Shown in pieces: positions 1 through 10,850 of a stretch of DNA of 64,000 nt (its first letter is position 1; each line of letters starts with the position of its first letter). The stretch comes from Darksidea phi (lineage: Eukaryota; Ascomycota; Dothideomycetes; Pleosporales; Lentitheciaceae), in assembly GCA_030770425.1 (NCBI GenBank), contig JASJFT010000195.1, positions 1 through 64,000 on the forward strand. Direction: 5' to 3'. Below the pieces are notes generated by a model. It searched no databases. It saw only the letters and a list, made by a program, of their open reading frames with translations, and was not told where the DNA came from. Made by a program: the position numbers and the translations under genes.

Positions 1-345
1 TACTTAGTAATTACTATTTTACTAAATAGTAAATAGTAATAGTAAATAGTAAATAAAAAAAAAGTCGATAGTAAATATTAAATAATAAATAGTAAATTAC
101 TATATAGTAATACTATAGAGTAATTACTAGTAAGATTAGTAAGACTATTTTACTATTTTTTTATAATACTAATTAGGAGGAAGCTAAGATATAGCTAGCC
201 TTTCGTATAAAAACGTTATAAGTAAAATACCTTTTCTACTTCTACTTCTACTTCTACTCCTTATACTCTACTACTACTATAGCTACTACTCCTATTATTA
301 CTACTAAGGTTAGCTAATTTTTTTTTTTTTTTTTTTTTTTTTTTA
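1..345. repeat. AT-rich low-complexity tract with microsatellites
   Basis: No gene is visible. Positions 1-130 are irregular repeats of a TAGTAAATA-like motif. A (TTCTAC)n hexanucleotide run of about four units lies at 234-258, followed by TACTAC/TATTACTAC-like triplets to about 305. A homopolymer of 27 T lies at 318-344. A poly-T run can mark the tail of a minus-strand LINE, but no LINE coding sequence was recognised to its right. Confidence 0.8.
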
Positions 346-751
346 CTCTATTTAGGTCTTCTTATCGTACCGTCTTCAATATACTCTCGTCTTAATATTA
401 ATGTCTATAGTATTTAATTTCCCGATACTATTAGTAGAAGAAATTATAGAGGTTTTATAGAAAGAGTACGAAGCCTAGACCCTAAAAGTAGATTACTTTA
501 TCTACTTTAAGTACGACTATAAGTACGTATATAAATAGGAGTACTAGCTACTTATACCTATTCGAATTAACTAACTTTAAAATACTATTATAAATATTAA
601 ATATTATAAAATCGAACTTAATTAATACTACTTAGTATAACGTATTTATATAGCGAGTAGCTATTCTAAATAAGTAGCTATCCTTATTAACTTTTTACGA
701 CGCGTTATCTATTAACTCTTATAGCTTAACTAACTACTATTCGATTACTTT
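346..751. other. AT-rich spacer, no gene recognised
   Basis: RIP-type composition without a recognisable coding frame. It may hold the 5' end of the pogo-like transposon whose transposase frame begins near 752, but no terminal inverted repeat could be picked out. Confidence 0.5.
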
Positions 752-1190
752 ATAACGAAGTAGATATCTCCCTAGCTATCTTAACTATTAATTAGAATTA
801 GATCTAGTCTATTAAATATATTATAGCTATATTTAACGTCCCCTAAATAACCCTATACTACTAACGCGCTAAAATAGCTATACGACGTAATTACTCGCCT
901 AAATTAAGAAAGCTTTCTAAGCTAGAGGAGGAGGTAGTTATTAGCTATATACTTAATCTAGATTCGCGAGAATATATCCCTATACTAGAGACTATATAAG
1001 ATATAACGAATAGACTACTTATTATATACGGTACTAAGTAGGTAGATAGAGACTAGTCTAGAAACTTTATCTAGTAAACTAATAGTATTAAAATATAATT
1101 TAATCGATCTTATAATCGATAGCGAGCTCTTTATAAGGATTCTAATATTATTTAAACCTAATATTATAATTCTACGCGAACTATAGGGTA
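752..1190 (+). pseudogene. pogo/Fot1-like (Tc1-mariner superfamily) transposase, N-terminal fragment
   Basis: Read through RIP stops, one + frame runs from a Met-equivalent codon (ATA, from ATG) near 752. It gives a helix-turn-helix of the Psq/pogo type (a stretch like 'AIFNVPQTTLRRR'), then KLRKLSKLEEE and a segment like 'LDLDSRGYIPTLEAIRDMANRLL'. After that come the CENP-B/Tc5-type 'NF' and 'Y-R-QRAL' motifs. This order is that of Fot1-like transposases, which bind the element's inverted repeats and catalyse cut-and-paste at TA. The DDE catalytic domain is missing: recognisable sequence stops near 1190 and a short direct repeat follows. All stops are TAA/TAG at expected Gln, Arg or Trp positions, as RIP produces. 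It is a dead fragment. Confidence 0.7.
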
Positions 1191-1254
1191 TAGGATATCT
1201 TAAAAAGATTAGAAGTTAAAGATAAGAACTTAGTTAGTAATCTAATATTATATA

Positions 1255-1361
1255 ATAATAATCTAGTTAATTTATATCTTAGTAAATAGAGTAAATAGAG
1301 TATAACTAATAATAATCTATTTAATCTATATCTTAGTAAATAGAGTAAATAAAGTAAGATA
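1255..1361. repeat. 54-bp direct tandem duplication
   Basis: Two adjacent copies, about 1255-1308 and 1309-1361, share the core ATCTTAGTAAATAGAGTAAATA with a 54-bp spacing. They lie between the transposase fragment and the Gypsy-D gag. They differ mostly by C/T or G/A changes, so the duplication probably predates RIP. Confidence 0.75.
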
Positions 1362-1989
1362 AAAAGGAATAGATATAAAAGAGTAAAGAATCTCTTAGAC
1401 TTCCTATTTTAATTTTTTATAATTAATCCTTTAGTCTTTATCTAATACTTATAAATAAGATTAGATCTTTTTTATAAGTAGTTATTTTAGTAATAAAATT
1501 TATTAACTTAATCTTAATCTATTAAAATCTTATAATATAATAAACGTATTATTAGTTCTAATCTAGATTCTATATTAAAGTATATATAATATATAATATA
1601 TTAATTATCTTAAACTTAGAGTATATTAAATATAGTAACTTTATTTAGTTTATATAATACTTCTAAAGAGAGTATAATAGGAGCTTTGATAATAAATCTA
1701 TTAGCTCTTATCTAATAATAAGTAGCTTAGATAGTAAAGATATAGTAAGCTATAGTATTACTATAAAGAGTACTATAATAGATAAGAGTAGGACTTAATA
1801 GAAAAGTAAAAGTTAAGATACCTAAAAGGTATAATAGTAATAAGAAAGATTTAAAGCTATTCCTTATATAAATAAATCTATATTATTAGTTTAACTCTAC
1901 TATATTTACTACTAGTAATTAGGATAAGATTCTTATAGTAGATATATATATATAATAGGAAAGATAGTAGTTTAGATATAACCTCTAGT
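1362..1989. other. unassigned spacer upstream of a gag remnant
   Basis: No domain was recognised. The stretch directly precedes a retrotransposon gag frame and may hold its 5' untranslated leader or N-terminal gag codons. No LTR pair could be matched to it within the window. Confidence 0.4.
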
Positions 1990-2982
1990 TAACGATTATA
2001 TAGCTAATAAAGAAACTTTAATAAAGTAATATAATAAAATAAAAGTAGTATTTAAAGATTAAGACTCTTTTAAGGAATAAATAAATATAATCTTTAAGAA
2101 TATTAATAAAATCTAATAAGTAGAGTATAAGATTTAAAGGTTAAAATAAATAAAGTTAGTAGAAACCTATACTATTAAATTTAAATAGCTATAATATAAG
2201 ATCGATTAGAATAATACTCTACTTATAATTATATACTATAATAGACTTAAAGAAATAGTTAATAACGAACTATCTAGACTTAAGAAGTTAAATAACCTAA
2301 TAAAATTAATCGAGATAGTAATTCGTATTAATAACTAACTATATAAATAAGTACTTAAAAAGTAAGATATTATAGAACTAGTTAGAGTCTATAAAAAGAA
2401 CTAGTTAACTTTTAAATATAGGTTCTATAGGGGCTATAATAAAATAAATATTAATATAGTTTAAGAAAAGAAATATTTAAAGAATAAAAAACGTAATTAA
2501 GATAGAAAGCTATAGAAGGTTCTAGCGAATAAAATAAGATAATATTAAAAAGAAAAAGTATATCTATACTATAAAATATAAGAATACTTTACTAAAGAAT
2601 ATAGTAATAAGAAGAAAAATATAAACGACTAGAAAGGCGCTAGATATATTAATATAATTAAAGATATCTACTAGAAAGTAGACGATCTAGAATTATTTCT
2701 AAAGAATTAGTTTAATATAATAGAAAATATAAATAAGGAAATTCCTTATTAATAAAAAGATCTAAAGCTTAAGATTAAAGAACTAAGACTTAATAGACTA
2801 AAAGAGATTAGTATAAAAATAGTTTTTTAATAATTAATATATAATAAATACTAGAAGTATAAAAATAATGGATATATTATAAAGTACTATACTAAGATAA
2901 AAGAGCTAATATACGTTACTAGTAACTAAGAATAAATAATAATAGAATAAGTTCTAAAACTCTAAGAACTAAAGAGTTATAA
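1990..2982 (+). pseudogene. gag: Gypsy-type gag remnant (Gypsy-D), disrupted by Gypsy-A
   Basis: A single + frame shows the conserved fungal retrotransposon capsid pattern: a segment like 'W-N-D-N-A-L-L-I-Y-Y-N-G-L-K-E-I-V' (2205-2260), then 'DELSRL', 'IEIAIRIDN-LYE' and 'HRFYRG'. A CCHC zinc knuckle follows at 2561-2602. In the knuckle every Cys and His codon has become Tyr (Y-x2-Y-x4-Y-x4-Y), which is the exact RIP product of C-x2-C-x4-H-x4-C. Gag packages element RNA into virus-like particles. The frame continues with charged residues until the 5' target duplication of Gypsy-A at 2983. The sequence resuming at 26,555 is the other side of this insertion. No LTR of this element was identified. 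Confidence 0.75.
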
Positions 2983-2987
2983 GATAA
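2983..2987. repeat. 5-bp target site duplication of Gypsy-A (left), GATAA
   Basis: GATAA directly precedes the 5' LTR and is repeated exactly at 26550-26554 after the 3' LTR. A 5-bp duplication is usual for Gypsy integrases. Confidence 0.9.
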
Positions 2988-3173
2988 TATTACGTCTACT
3001 TCTACTAGAGGACTTCTAGATTATTATCGGTCCGGCTACGGTTATATATCGGATCCTATATAGTTCTACGTCCTATTATTATATCTTCTTAAGGATTTAT
3101 CTTATCTCTATTTAAATATAATCTTTTTACTACCTTAGTATTTTTATACCTACCTACCTATATATACCTTATA
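2988..3173 (+). repeat. Gypsy-A 5' LTR (186 bp)
   Basis: Begins TATTACGTCTACTTC (TG mutated to TA) and ends CCTTATA (CA mutated to TA). It matches the LTRs at 26364-26549 and 63067-63252 over the full 186 bp. It is followed by ATTCGAATCC, which is shared with Gypsy-C but not with the sequence after the 3' LTR, so this is the upstream LTR. No standard TGG primer-binding site is readable after RIP. Confidence 0.92.
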
Positions 3174-3289
3174 ATTCGAATCCTTTTTACTCCTTTTTAA
3201 GGACTAGTAGTATAGCGTCGATACTAAAAGCTAATACTTTAAAAGTTCTTATTAATTATACTATATAACGTCTATTTAGAGCTATTAGT

Positions 3290-5165
3290 ATACCTTCTTA
3301 TACTATCTACTTAAAGAAGAATACCCGCTTCGGTATCTATCTATCTAGTAGACGAAATAACCCCGATATATAGCTAGTCGACGAAGTATATTAGTAATAT
3401 CCTAAGTTTAATAAGTAATAAGTTTAAGAACTAGAATCGGATAATAAGAATAATTACTAGCTAAAGAACCTATTTAACTTTAAAAATATTTAGAAGAATT
3501 AATATATCTCTAAAACCCCTATAACTTATATATAGTATAATAATAGAAATATCTTAAAAATATCTAATAAATTATTATCTTTTAGTAAGATTCTAATAAT
3601 AGCTATAACTAATAGAGACTACTAATCTACGTAAGAAAATAATAGAATATCTAGCTACGAAAATACGGCTTATATAAGTAGGTTCTAATTATACTAACTC
3701 TTAACTCCTACTATACTACTTATATTAGAAGCTAATAATACTCTAATAGATAGTAATTACCTAGATATAGCCCGTATTATATCTATTTATACTTTAATCT
3801 TAAGTAAAGTACTCTTAGTTAAGGTAGTATAAATACTACTCGACCTTTAATACTAGAGTATACTAGTTAACTAGATTAAAGCTATATAAGTAAATCTTAT
3901 TATAATCTAAGTAGCCTTCGAACTAGTTATAATAACCCCTTAGACCGTAGATAGCCTATCTCTAGTAGATAATACTCGTTAGGGGCTATCTAATCTAATT
4001 AAGATTAGGAACCCTCCTATATTAGGCTTATTAAAGAAAACCCTAATAATCTAAGCTATAGATTATTAGATTAGAGATATCGATAATCTCTTCTAAATTA
4101 ACTTTACTACTACTAATACTCTTAAGTATACTATATAGGTTATAATACTTATTAAGAATAATATATATTATAACCTACTAGTCCGAGCTATTAATAATAG
4201 TAAAGTTATTATATAGTTCTAACTATAGACGAAGCTAAAGAGTCTTATAAAGAACCTTATTCTAATAAAGTTTAATAACTACTTTAAGTTTTAGAATATT
4301 AAATAGTACTAGAATAATAGTTTTAACTTTTTCTTTAATTATTTTATAACTTATAAAGCCGTCCTAAAGGTAAAACCTTTTAATAGTAATATAAGTCCTA
4401 ATATACTAAAGATATCTATAGTATAAAATAAGTATCTAGAACTTTTATACTATAAGATATAAAGGGGTAGCTAGCTAAAGAATATATATACTTAGATATA
4501 GTTTAAATATATTTTATAGAATATAAAGATAATAGTATACTTTATCTCTATACTAGCTACTCTCTTAAAGGCTTCTAGCCCTAATTTAACTATAAGTAGG
4601 AAGCGTACTATATCTTTAATAACTTTAAGTAATTCTAACTAAAAGAAATAGAATTAGAAGTTCTCTTAATAGAGTAATACTAGATAGTCTCTATTAAGAA
4701 CTCTATTATACTCTAAGAGTATAATATTAATATCCCGATTAAAGACTAACTAAAAGAAGAACTATTAAAAATATTATTTTAAAGGTAATAATAGATTAGA
4801 TAAAACTTAAGAAGAAAAAACTAACTCGTCCTTAAAAAAAGATAAGCCCTAGTTACTAATATTACTATAATACTACTAGAGCTAAATACTAATAATAAAT
4901 CCTTATAGATTATTAATAATATAAGAATATACCTCTTTATAGATATTCTAATATAGACCTAAGACTTTTTTAATATAAGATTAGACTTAAATATTATTAG
5001 AAAGAATCTTATACTATAATAGAACCTCCCTAAGGTATTATTATATATAAAGCTATAAATATATTAAGTCTTTAGTATACTATTATATCTAGAAGAGCTA
5101 TATATTATTATAATAACGACGTAGGATTCTTAGGGTATAATAAGAATAATAAGTTCTTAAGTATT
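3290..5165 (+). pseudogene. gag: Gypsy-A gag (N-terminal part of polyprotein), split by Gypsy-B
   Basis: A + frame is legible from about 3300 (frame register of the codon at 3317). It includes a segment like 'PSSRRNN-D-QLVDE-Y' near 3345-3395 and a Gln-rich stretch 'QQVQELE' with acidic residues just after it. The same frame is conserved in Gypsy-C at 63.39-64.0 kb, which supports real coding rather than chance. Further on there is a helical, Leu/Lys-rich capsid-like region (4000-4700). The frame is cut at 5165, where the CTAAA duplication of Gypsy-B lies, and resumes at 20,157. No zinc knuckle or protease motif could be located with confidence. Confidence 0.65.
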
Positions 5166-5170
5166 CTAAA
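5166..5170. repeat. 5-bp target site duplication of Gypsy-B (left), CTAAA
   Basis: CTAAA immediately precedes the left LTR of Gypsy-B and is found again at 20152-20156 directly after its right LTR. This shows that 5171-20151 is a single insertion into Gypsy-A. Confidence 0.92.
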
Positions 5171-5438
5171 TATAAGATCCTAGAACTAAGTATAATTAAC
5201 TAGGAGTTATAATAGCTAAGGTAGCCTTCTAATTAACTAATAGTAAAATCGGTATATTAAAGCTATTCTAAGATAGCGCTATAAGGATATAAGAATAGAG
5301 GGTTCTTATACCTAAATAGGGCTTAACGCGCTAAATAACTTAACTAACTATTAGGCTAATCCTTAGGATTACCTAATCTACTAACCAAAATAGGGAATAA
5401 GTAAAATAACTAGGTTACCTAGGAAATAGGTTATAATA
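5171..5438 (-). repeat. Gypsy-B 3' LTR (268 bp)
   Basis: On the minus strand it begins TATTATAACC (from TGTTATA-like) and ends CTTATA. It aligns over its full length with 19884-20151. Differences are nearly all C/T or G/A, as independent RIP of two copies would give. The minus-strand sequence just upstream, reconstructed across Copia-1, is purine-rich (TCTAGAAGAAAGGTAA), as expected for a polypurine tract. Confidence 0.9.
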
Positions 5439-5440
5439 TT

Positions 5441-5445
5441 ACCTT
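5441..5445. repeat. Copia-1 target site duplication (left), ACCTT
   Basis: ACCTT precedes Copia-1. The flank after its other LTR is ATCTT (12537-12541). The single C/T difference is compatible with later mutation, so a 5-bp duplication is likely but not exact. Confidence 0.6.
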
Positions 5446-5634
5446 TATAGAGAAAAGAAGAGAGTTTACTAAAGCTACTTAGGAGTAAATTAAGAGGAAG
5501 ATTACTATCTATTATAATAGAGAGCTCGGCTTTCCCTATATAGATCTATCGGAGTATAGGAATAATACTTCTTTAATCTATTAGAGCGCGAGAATAGTTA
5601 TCCCTAGGTACTACGTAGCTTAAGCGTTATAATA
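5446..5634 (-). repeat. Copia-1 3' LTR (189 bp)
   Basis: Aligns with 12348-12536 and 27725-27913 over 189 bp. In element orientation it starts TATTATAACGC. The preceding minus-strand sequence (CTAGAAGGTA) is purine-rich. The sister copy has TTAAGGGATA at the same place, consistent with a polypurine tract. Confidence 0.9.
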
Positions 5635-5879
5635 TACCTTCTAGATATACTATATAGTAGTATATCTACTAATAAGCTAATTAAGTATATAATTATAGCG
5701 TATAGTACGTACGTACTAGCGCTCACGCTAGTACTATTATTAGGTAAGCTAGTTAAGCTTTTCTAAGTAAATACGAGTTCTAGTACTTATATAATATAAG
5801 TATTTACTACTTATAGATAATAATAAATACTTTATAAACTAACCTCTCTCTTTCTCTTTTCTCTAAAATAATATTATAA

Positions 5880-6297
5880 TAACGTGTTTCATAAGCGAGC
5901 GGTCAATATAAGCGAGCGGTCAACCCCAAAATATACTAAAAAATCAAAAATCTATCTCTACAACTACCTATTAATAATCTTTCAAAATTTTATAGAAGAT
6001 AGATAGTATTTAGATAAAGAGGTTATTAAATTCTAAAGGGCTAAAAATTAATAATACTTAAGTTATTAAAGATTTCTCAAATTTGGGGGCTAAAATACCG
6101 TTATCTTAAGTTATCTTAAGGAATAATAATTTTTAGCTTTTAAGAATTTAATACCCTCTTTATCTAAATACTATCTATCTTCTATAAAATTTTGAAAGAT
6201 TATTAATAGGTAGTTATGGAGATAGATTTTTGATTTTTTGGTATATTTTGGGGTTGACCGCTCGCTTGTATTGACCGCTCGCTTATGAAACACGTTA
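5880..6297. mobile_element. Foldback MITE, 414 bp with TA target duplication (element 5882-6295)
   Basis: The element begins ACGTGTTTCATAAGCGAGCG and ends with its reverse complement, flanked by TA at 5880-5881 and 6296-6297. The two arms are inverted repeats of roughly 180 bp around a loop of about 50 bp (6064-6114) that contains a doubled TTATCTTAAG. A GAGCGGTCAA-type motif with its AAGC prefix occurs twice in tandem near each end and could be a transposase binding site. It has no coding capacity. The TA duplication and long inverted repeats suit a non-autonomous Tc1/mariner (pogo/Fot1-like) element. It still contains many CA and TG dinucleotides, unlike everything around it. The sister Copia at 28159-28160 has the unoccupied TA. 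Confidence 0.95.
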
Positions 6298-6954
6298 GCT
6301 CGTATAAGTATTATCTTTTTCTTTAAGCTCTTCTTAGACTCTTATTATAAGTTTCTTATAAATTAAATATTAACTATTTTATAGACTAGTACTTATTTCT
6401 ACGTTATTTATATATATACTACTACTACCTACTCTACTTATAGCTTAGCTACTTTAATTATTCTAGTAGCTTCTAGCTATAGTTGTAGTTATCTACGTTA
6501 CTTATTTATACTTATATCTATATCTTCTTCTCTACCTACGTCTACGCCTAAGATATTTACTCTTTAGAAAGATATTTTTAAAATACTCTAAGTATATCTT
6601 TACTAGGGGTATATAAGGTTTATACTCGCTAGATACTCTAAAGAGGAGTATTATAATTCGTTAACTAATAGTACCTACTACTAGTACTATATCTTTAGAT
6701 ATAGTTATCTTATACTATAAATTTTAGAAGTATACTAGTTACTATTATTATACTTATACTAATTATATTATAGTCTCTAGATAGTCCTACTATTTATCTA
6801 GTAGCTTACTACGACTATTAAGATCTATAATAAGTAGATAAGTTATATTTTTTAGCTCTATACTAAGCTCTATATACTATATTCTTAATTATACTAATAC
6901 TATATAGAAGGTATACTAACTTTAGACTATTATATATATACTACTCTCTTCTAG

Positions 6955-7140
6955 TATTAGCTTAAAGAAGGAGAAAAAGAAGAAGGAAGAGGAGAAGAAG
7001 AAAAAGGAGAAAAAATAAAGAGGTAGTCCTTCCCTAGAGCTCCTAGTCTATTACTAGTAGGTTAAGAAGCTTCTAGGGGAGCTTATTAACCTTCTAGTTA
7101 TTTAAGTTTTAAGGCTCCTTAGTAAAATTAAGGAAGAATA
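6955..7140. other. Purine-rich Lys/Glu-type low-complexity tract in the Copia 3' region
   Basis: GAAGGAGAAAAAGAAGAAGG-type sequence runs from about 6965 to 7018 on the + strand. Read forward it would encode a Lys/Glu-rich segment followed by a leucine-rich stretch with few stops (to about 7140). Read backward it is Ser/Phe-rich. The same tract is in the sister copy (about 28,800-28,870). It lies downstream of pol in element orientation. I cannot say whether it belongs to an antisense frame or is non-coding. Confidence 0.4.
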
Positions 7141-7399
7141 AAGATTCTTTATAACCTTAAATTATAAGCTCTTTTAACTAATTATTTCTTTACTCTTTTC
7201 TATACTAATATATACTTAAATATTTAATTATTCCTTAAAGTACTAGAATTATTACGCTAGTAAGTACTTTATAAGTCTATTTATAGATATATTACTTATT
7301 TTTAAATAAAGTACTTTAAATATACTCTTAATATACTTTTAATATAGCTATATATTTTATATATCTATATAGTATAGTTAAGTAATAATTTACTCGTTT

Positions 7400-10300
7400 T
7401 CTCTAATAATAAGCCGAATCGTCTACTAATTATTATAGAAGATCTACTATATAATATCTAAGTCTAGAGTAAATTTCTTAAAGAAATACTTAAGAGCTAG
7501 AAATTTCTTTATAATATACTTTAAGGTAAGTAGCTTAGCTTTAGTTATAAAGATAGTAATAATAGATTATCTTATAGCTTTCTATAATATAGATTCTCTA
7601 AAGAGTATAATAATATATCTATAAGATAATTATCTTATCTTTAGATTATTTATAAATAAAGTATTCTTATATATAAGAAGCTATACGTTATTATATTTAT
7701 TATATCTAATACCTTTACGTCGCGTTCTATATAGATATATAATTATCTAGTCTACTACTATAAAGTACTCTTTACTTAGATTTATAAGATAGTATAATAG
7801 CTAGAAAGTTATAAATACTATATTAGAGTAGAGTATAATCGTTATATATAGAATTAATCCTATATACTCTTAGTATACCTTAATTTATAGCTTTATTACC
7901 TCTTCTATATTCTTTATAAGCTCTTTATTTAGGAGTAGTATTATAGAGAAGCTTCCTATATTAATAAGTAAGAACTTCTTTATAATCTTATTAATATATA
8001 TATTATAGACTAGTTTAATTACTTAAACTTCTTTATTTCTAATTACTTATACCCCTAAAAACTACTTAATAAAGTTATAATCTTCTATTCTATACTTTAC
8101 CTTAATTAACCTAAGGAGTACTTATATAACTAGCTTATTTAACGTATAGTATACTATAAGTATATTATTTATATAGAATAGAATAAATATATACTACTCT
8201 TTATTAAAGAATAAATATAGCTCTTCTTTTAATACTATAAGCCCTAAATCCTTTAGAACTTAGGAGAACTCTTTATACTATAGTAGTAGTAAGTTACATA
8301 GTCTATATAGTACTTAGTTAAGCTTAATATATTTACTAGATTCTTTAAAGCTATTAGAAAGCTTATAAAGTATATTAGATTAATTATTCTAGTAAGTATT
8401 TAGAAAGGCCCTAACTATATCGAGCTAGTATACCTTTAGGTTAAACTATACTATAATTACTATTATTATATAAAAAGATCGTATAGCGAGTATTATAGTA
8501 TAGGTTAACTAAATTAAATTCTTAGTCTAGAGGTTATCTTATATATAGATATAAACTTTATACTTAATTAAAAATCTATCCTAATTAAGCTTATAGATAA
8601 ATACCTATTTAAGCGGAAGTAACCTCTATATCTATTTCTTATACTTTACTACTTCCTATATATCTTTCTTCTTAAGTATTTATATTTTCTAATAAGTCGC
8701 TTTTATAAATAGCTCCTTATAAGAATATATATATAGATCTCTTTATTTCCCTAATTCTTTTAGTAGGTTATTACGGTATTTATAATACTTCCTTAGAAGT
8801 ATAGTAGCTACGATTATAAAGAATAAAGTCTTATATTCTACTATTAGCTTAAGCTCTCTATTTATAGGAACTTAATCTATAAAAGCTTTATTTAGAATAT
8901 TATTCGGCTAATCTAGATTACTATCTATATTACTAAGTAGTATATATATTCTACTTCTATTACCCCTAAGTATACCTAGATTATTAAAATCTTACTTTTA
9001 TAATCTATAACTTATATATATAAATAGTTCCTAGTTCTTCTTATTATATATATATTTAGAGGGTTACTTAAATACTTTATCTATAATATTAGAAGCTATA
9101 CTACTAGATTAAGAGGTATCTTCTATTATACTCTATAGTACTAAGACTAAAGAGCTAGATCTCTATAGTTTTACTTCTTTAGTATTATATTTTATATAGG
9201 GAATACGAGGATTATTTAAGAAACCCTAGCTCTCCTAAATACTAAATAATAACTCTAGCTTTAGACTTAACTTAGGGGATATAAGTCTTATATACTTCTT
9301 ATATATTATATATATTCTTAATAATCTACTAGCTATACTTATTATCTATATAGTTACTAGGGTCCTTATTTCCTAATTAAATAGCTAGCTATCTACTTAA
9401 GCTAGGTCCTAAGATCTAGTACTTCTAAGTTACTTCTTAGTTAGCTATTAAGTTATTATAGTACTTAATTACTCTTCTAATTATATAGTAGATAGTTTTA
9501 TAACCTTTCCTACGTCTTAGTACTTACTATACTTATTAAGAATATAAATAATTCTAACTACTTCTTCCTAAAGGATTATATTTATCTCTCTATCTTTATA
9601 AAAGAGTATTTTATTAAATATTATATTTCTTATAGTAATTATCTAATCGAGTATTAAAACTTATATTCTATAGATATTAGAAGCTTTATAGTCTATTAAA
9701 TATTTAATATAATCCTATAGAATAATCTTAAAGCTCCTCTTATTATATTCTACTATATATTCTTAATTAAGTAGATAAGCGTAGTATCTATATATATATA
9801 CGTCGCTCTAATCTAAATATAGATCTTTTATTATATTTCTTATATACGCTAGCTTATAATAATAAAAGTACTAATAGAACTAGATATCTAGTATTTTATT
9901 TAAGGAGTATAACTTATAAGTATAGAAGAGGCTTATATTATATAGCTATACTATTATATATACGATTTTTAATTAAAGCTTTTTAAGAAGCTTTATATTA
10001 CTTCTTATTTTTATTAATTTAGTAATTATCTCTTAGTTAATATATTCTATACTACTATTAGGCTCGTACGTATAGATAGGAGAGGGCTTAATTTATATAC
10101 TCTACTACTCTATTTAAAGCTTATATTAGGATTTTCCTTTTTATAGAAGTATTATAGTATTATTATTCTACTATAACTTAACTATTCTAAACTTATATTA
10201 TATACGTACTAAGCTTTTAAATATCTATAGAATATATAAAATCTTTAGTAGTATCTTTCTAATTAGCGTATCTATAAAGATCTTTCTATTATAGTTATAT

Positions 10301-10850
10301 TTTAGAATAATTATCTAGTATTCCCCTAATCGCCCTAATAGTATATCGAAGAGATTCTATATAATTCTCTAGAATAGGTAGAAAAAGTATTCCTTAGGAT
10401 ATTAAGAGATTATTTATATAATATATATAGTCGTATAGTACTTATATTATAAGTATTTAATTTCTTTAATTTATATATTCTATATATACTATATAAGTAC
10501 TTATAATACTTATAGTTCTAGATACCCTACTCTTATATATTATAGATTCTTTATACTTTACCTAAGGTATAGTTACTAAGATTAGTAAAAGTTTACTATA
10601 TTAATTAAGGGTATAGTATAAATAAAGATAAACTTATATTTAATAAATATTAAGTTATACTTATATAAAAGTATTATAAGTATAATACTCTTATCTATTA
10701 ATCTTATCTATAAGAAGTAATCTAATCTAAGGTACTAAACTTCTTTCTCTTTTAAATAAACTTCTAAGACGATATTAAGATAAAAACCTTTAATAACTAT
10801 AATATTTTATAGTATTAAATTCTCTATACTCTTTCTCTAAGCTTTATTAA
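7400..10850 (-). pseudogene. pol: Copia-1 pol remnant (protease, integrase, reverse transcriptase, RNase H)
   Basis: The minus-strand reverse transcriptase is clear. A stretch reading 'Y-K-E-F-S-(Q)-V-L-K-D-L-G-L' (about 8290-8255) leads into F-Y-[IV]-(D)-(D)-I-L-I at 8178-8155. The two catalytic Asp codons read Asn (AAT) after G-to-A RIP on this strand; the sister copy still has one of them. Near 10.80-10.70 kb, 'GF-LNIV-E--L-----WYL-LD' matches the conserved segment after the Copia protease. Integrase and RNase H must lie between and downstream but I could not point to their catalytic residues. Every frame contains many TAA/TAG, so no product is possible. Confidence 0.75.

Noticed and set aside
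318..344. Poly-A tail of a LINE on the minus strand
   Set aside because: No LINE endonuclease or reverse transcriptase was found to the right; a plus-strand pogo-like transposase lies there instead. It is kept as a homopolymer only.
3174..3190. tRNA T-arm-like ATTCGAATCC as a classical primer-binding site of Gypsy-A
   Set aside because: A primer-binding site should begin with TGG, complementary to a tRNA 3' CCA end. This motif resembles an internal T-arm and cannot be confirmed after RIP.
6955..7140. A plus-strand Lys/Glu-rich gene inside Copia-1
   Set aside because: It lies antisense within the element, is low-complexity, and has no recognisable domain. It is reported only as a tract.
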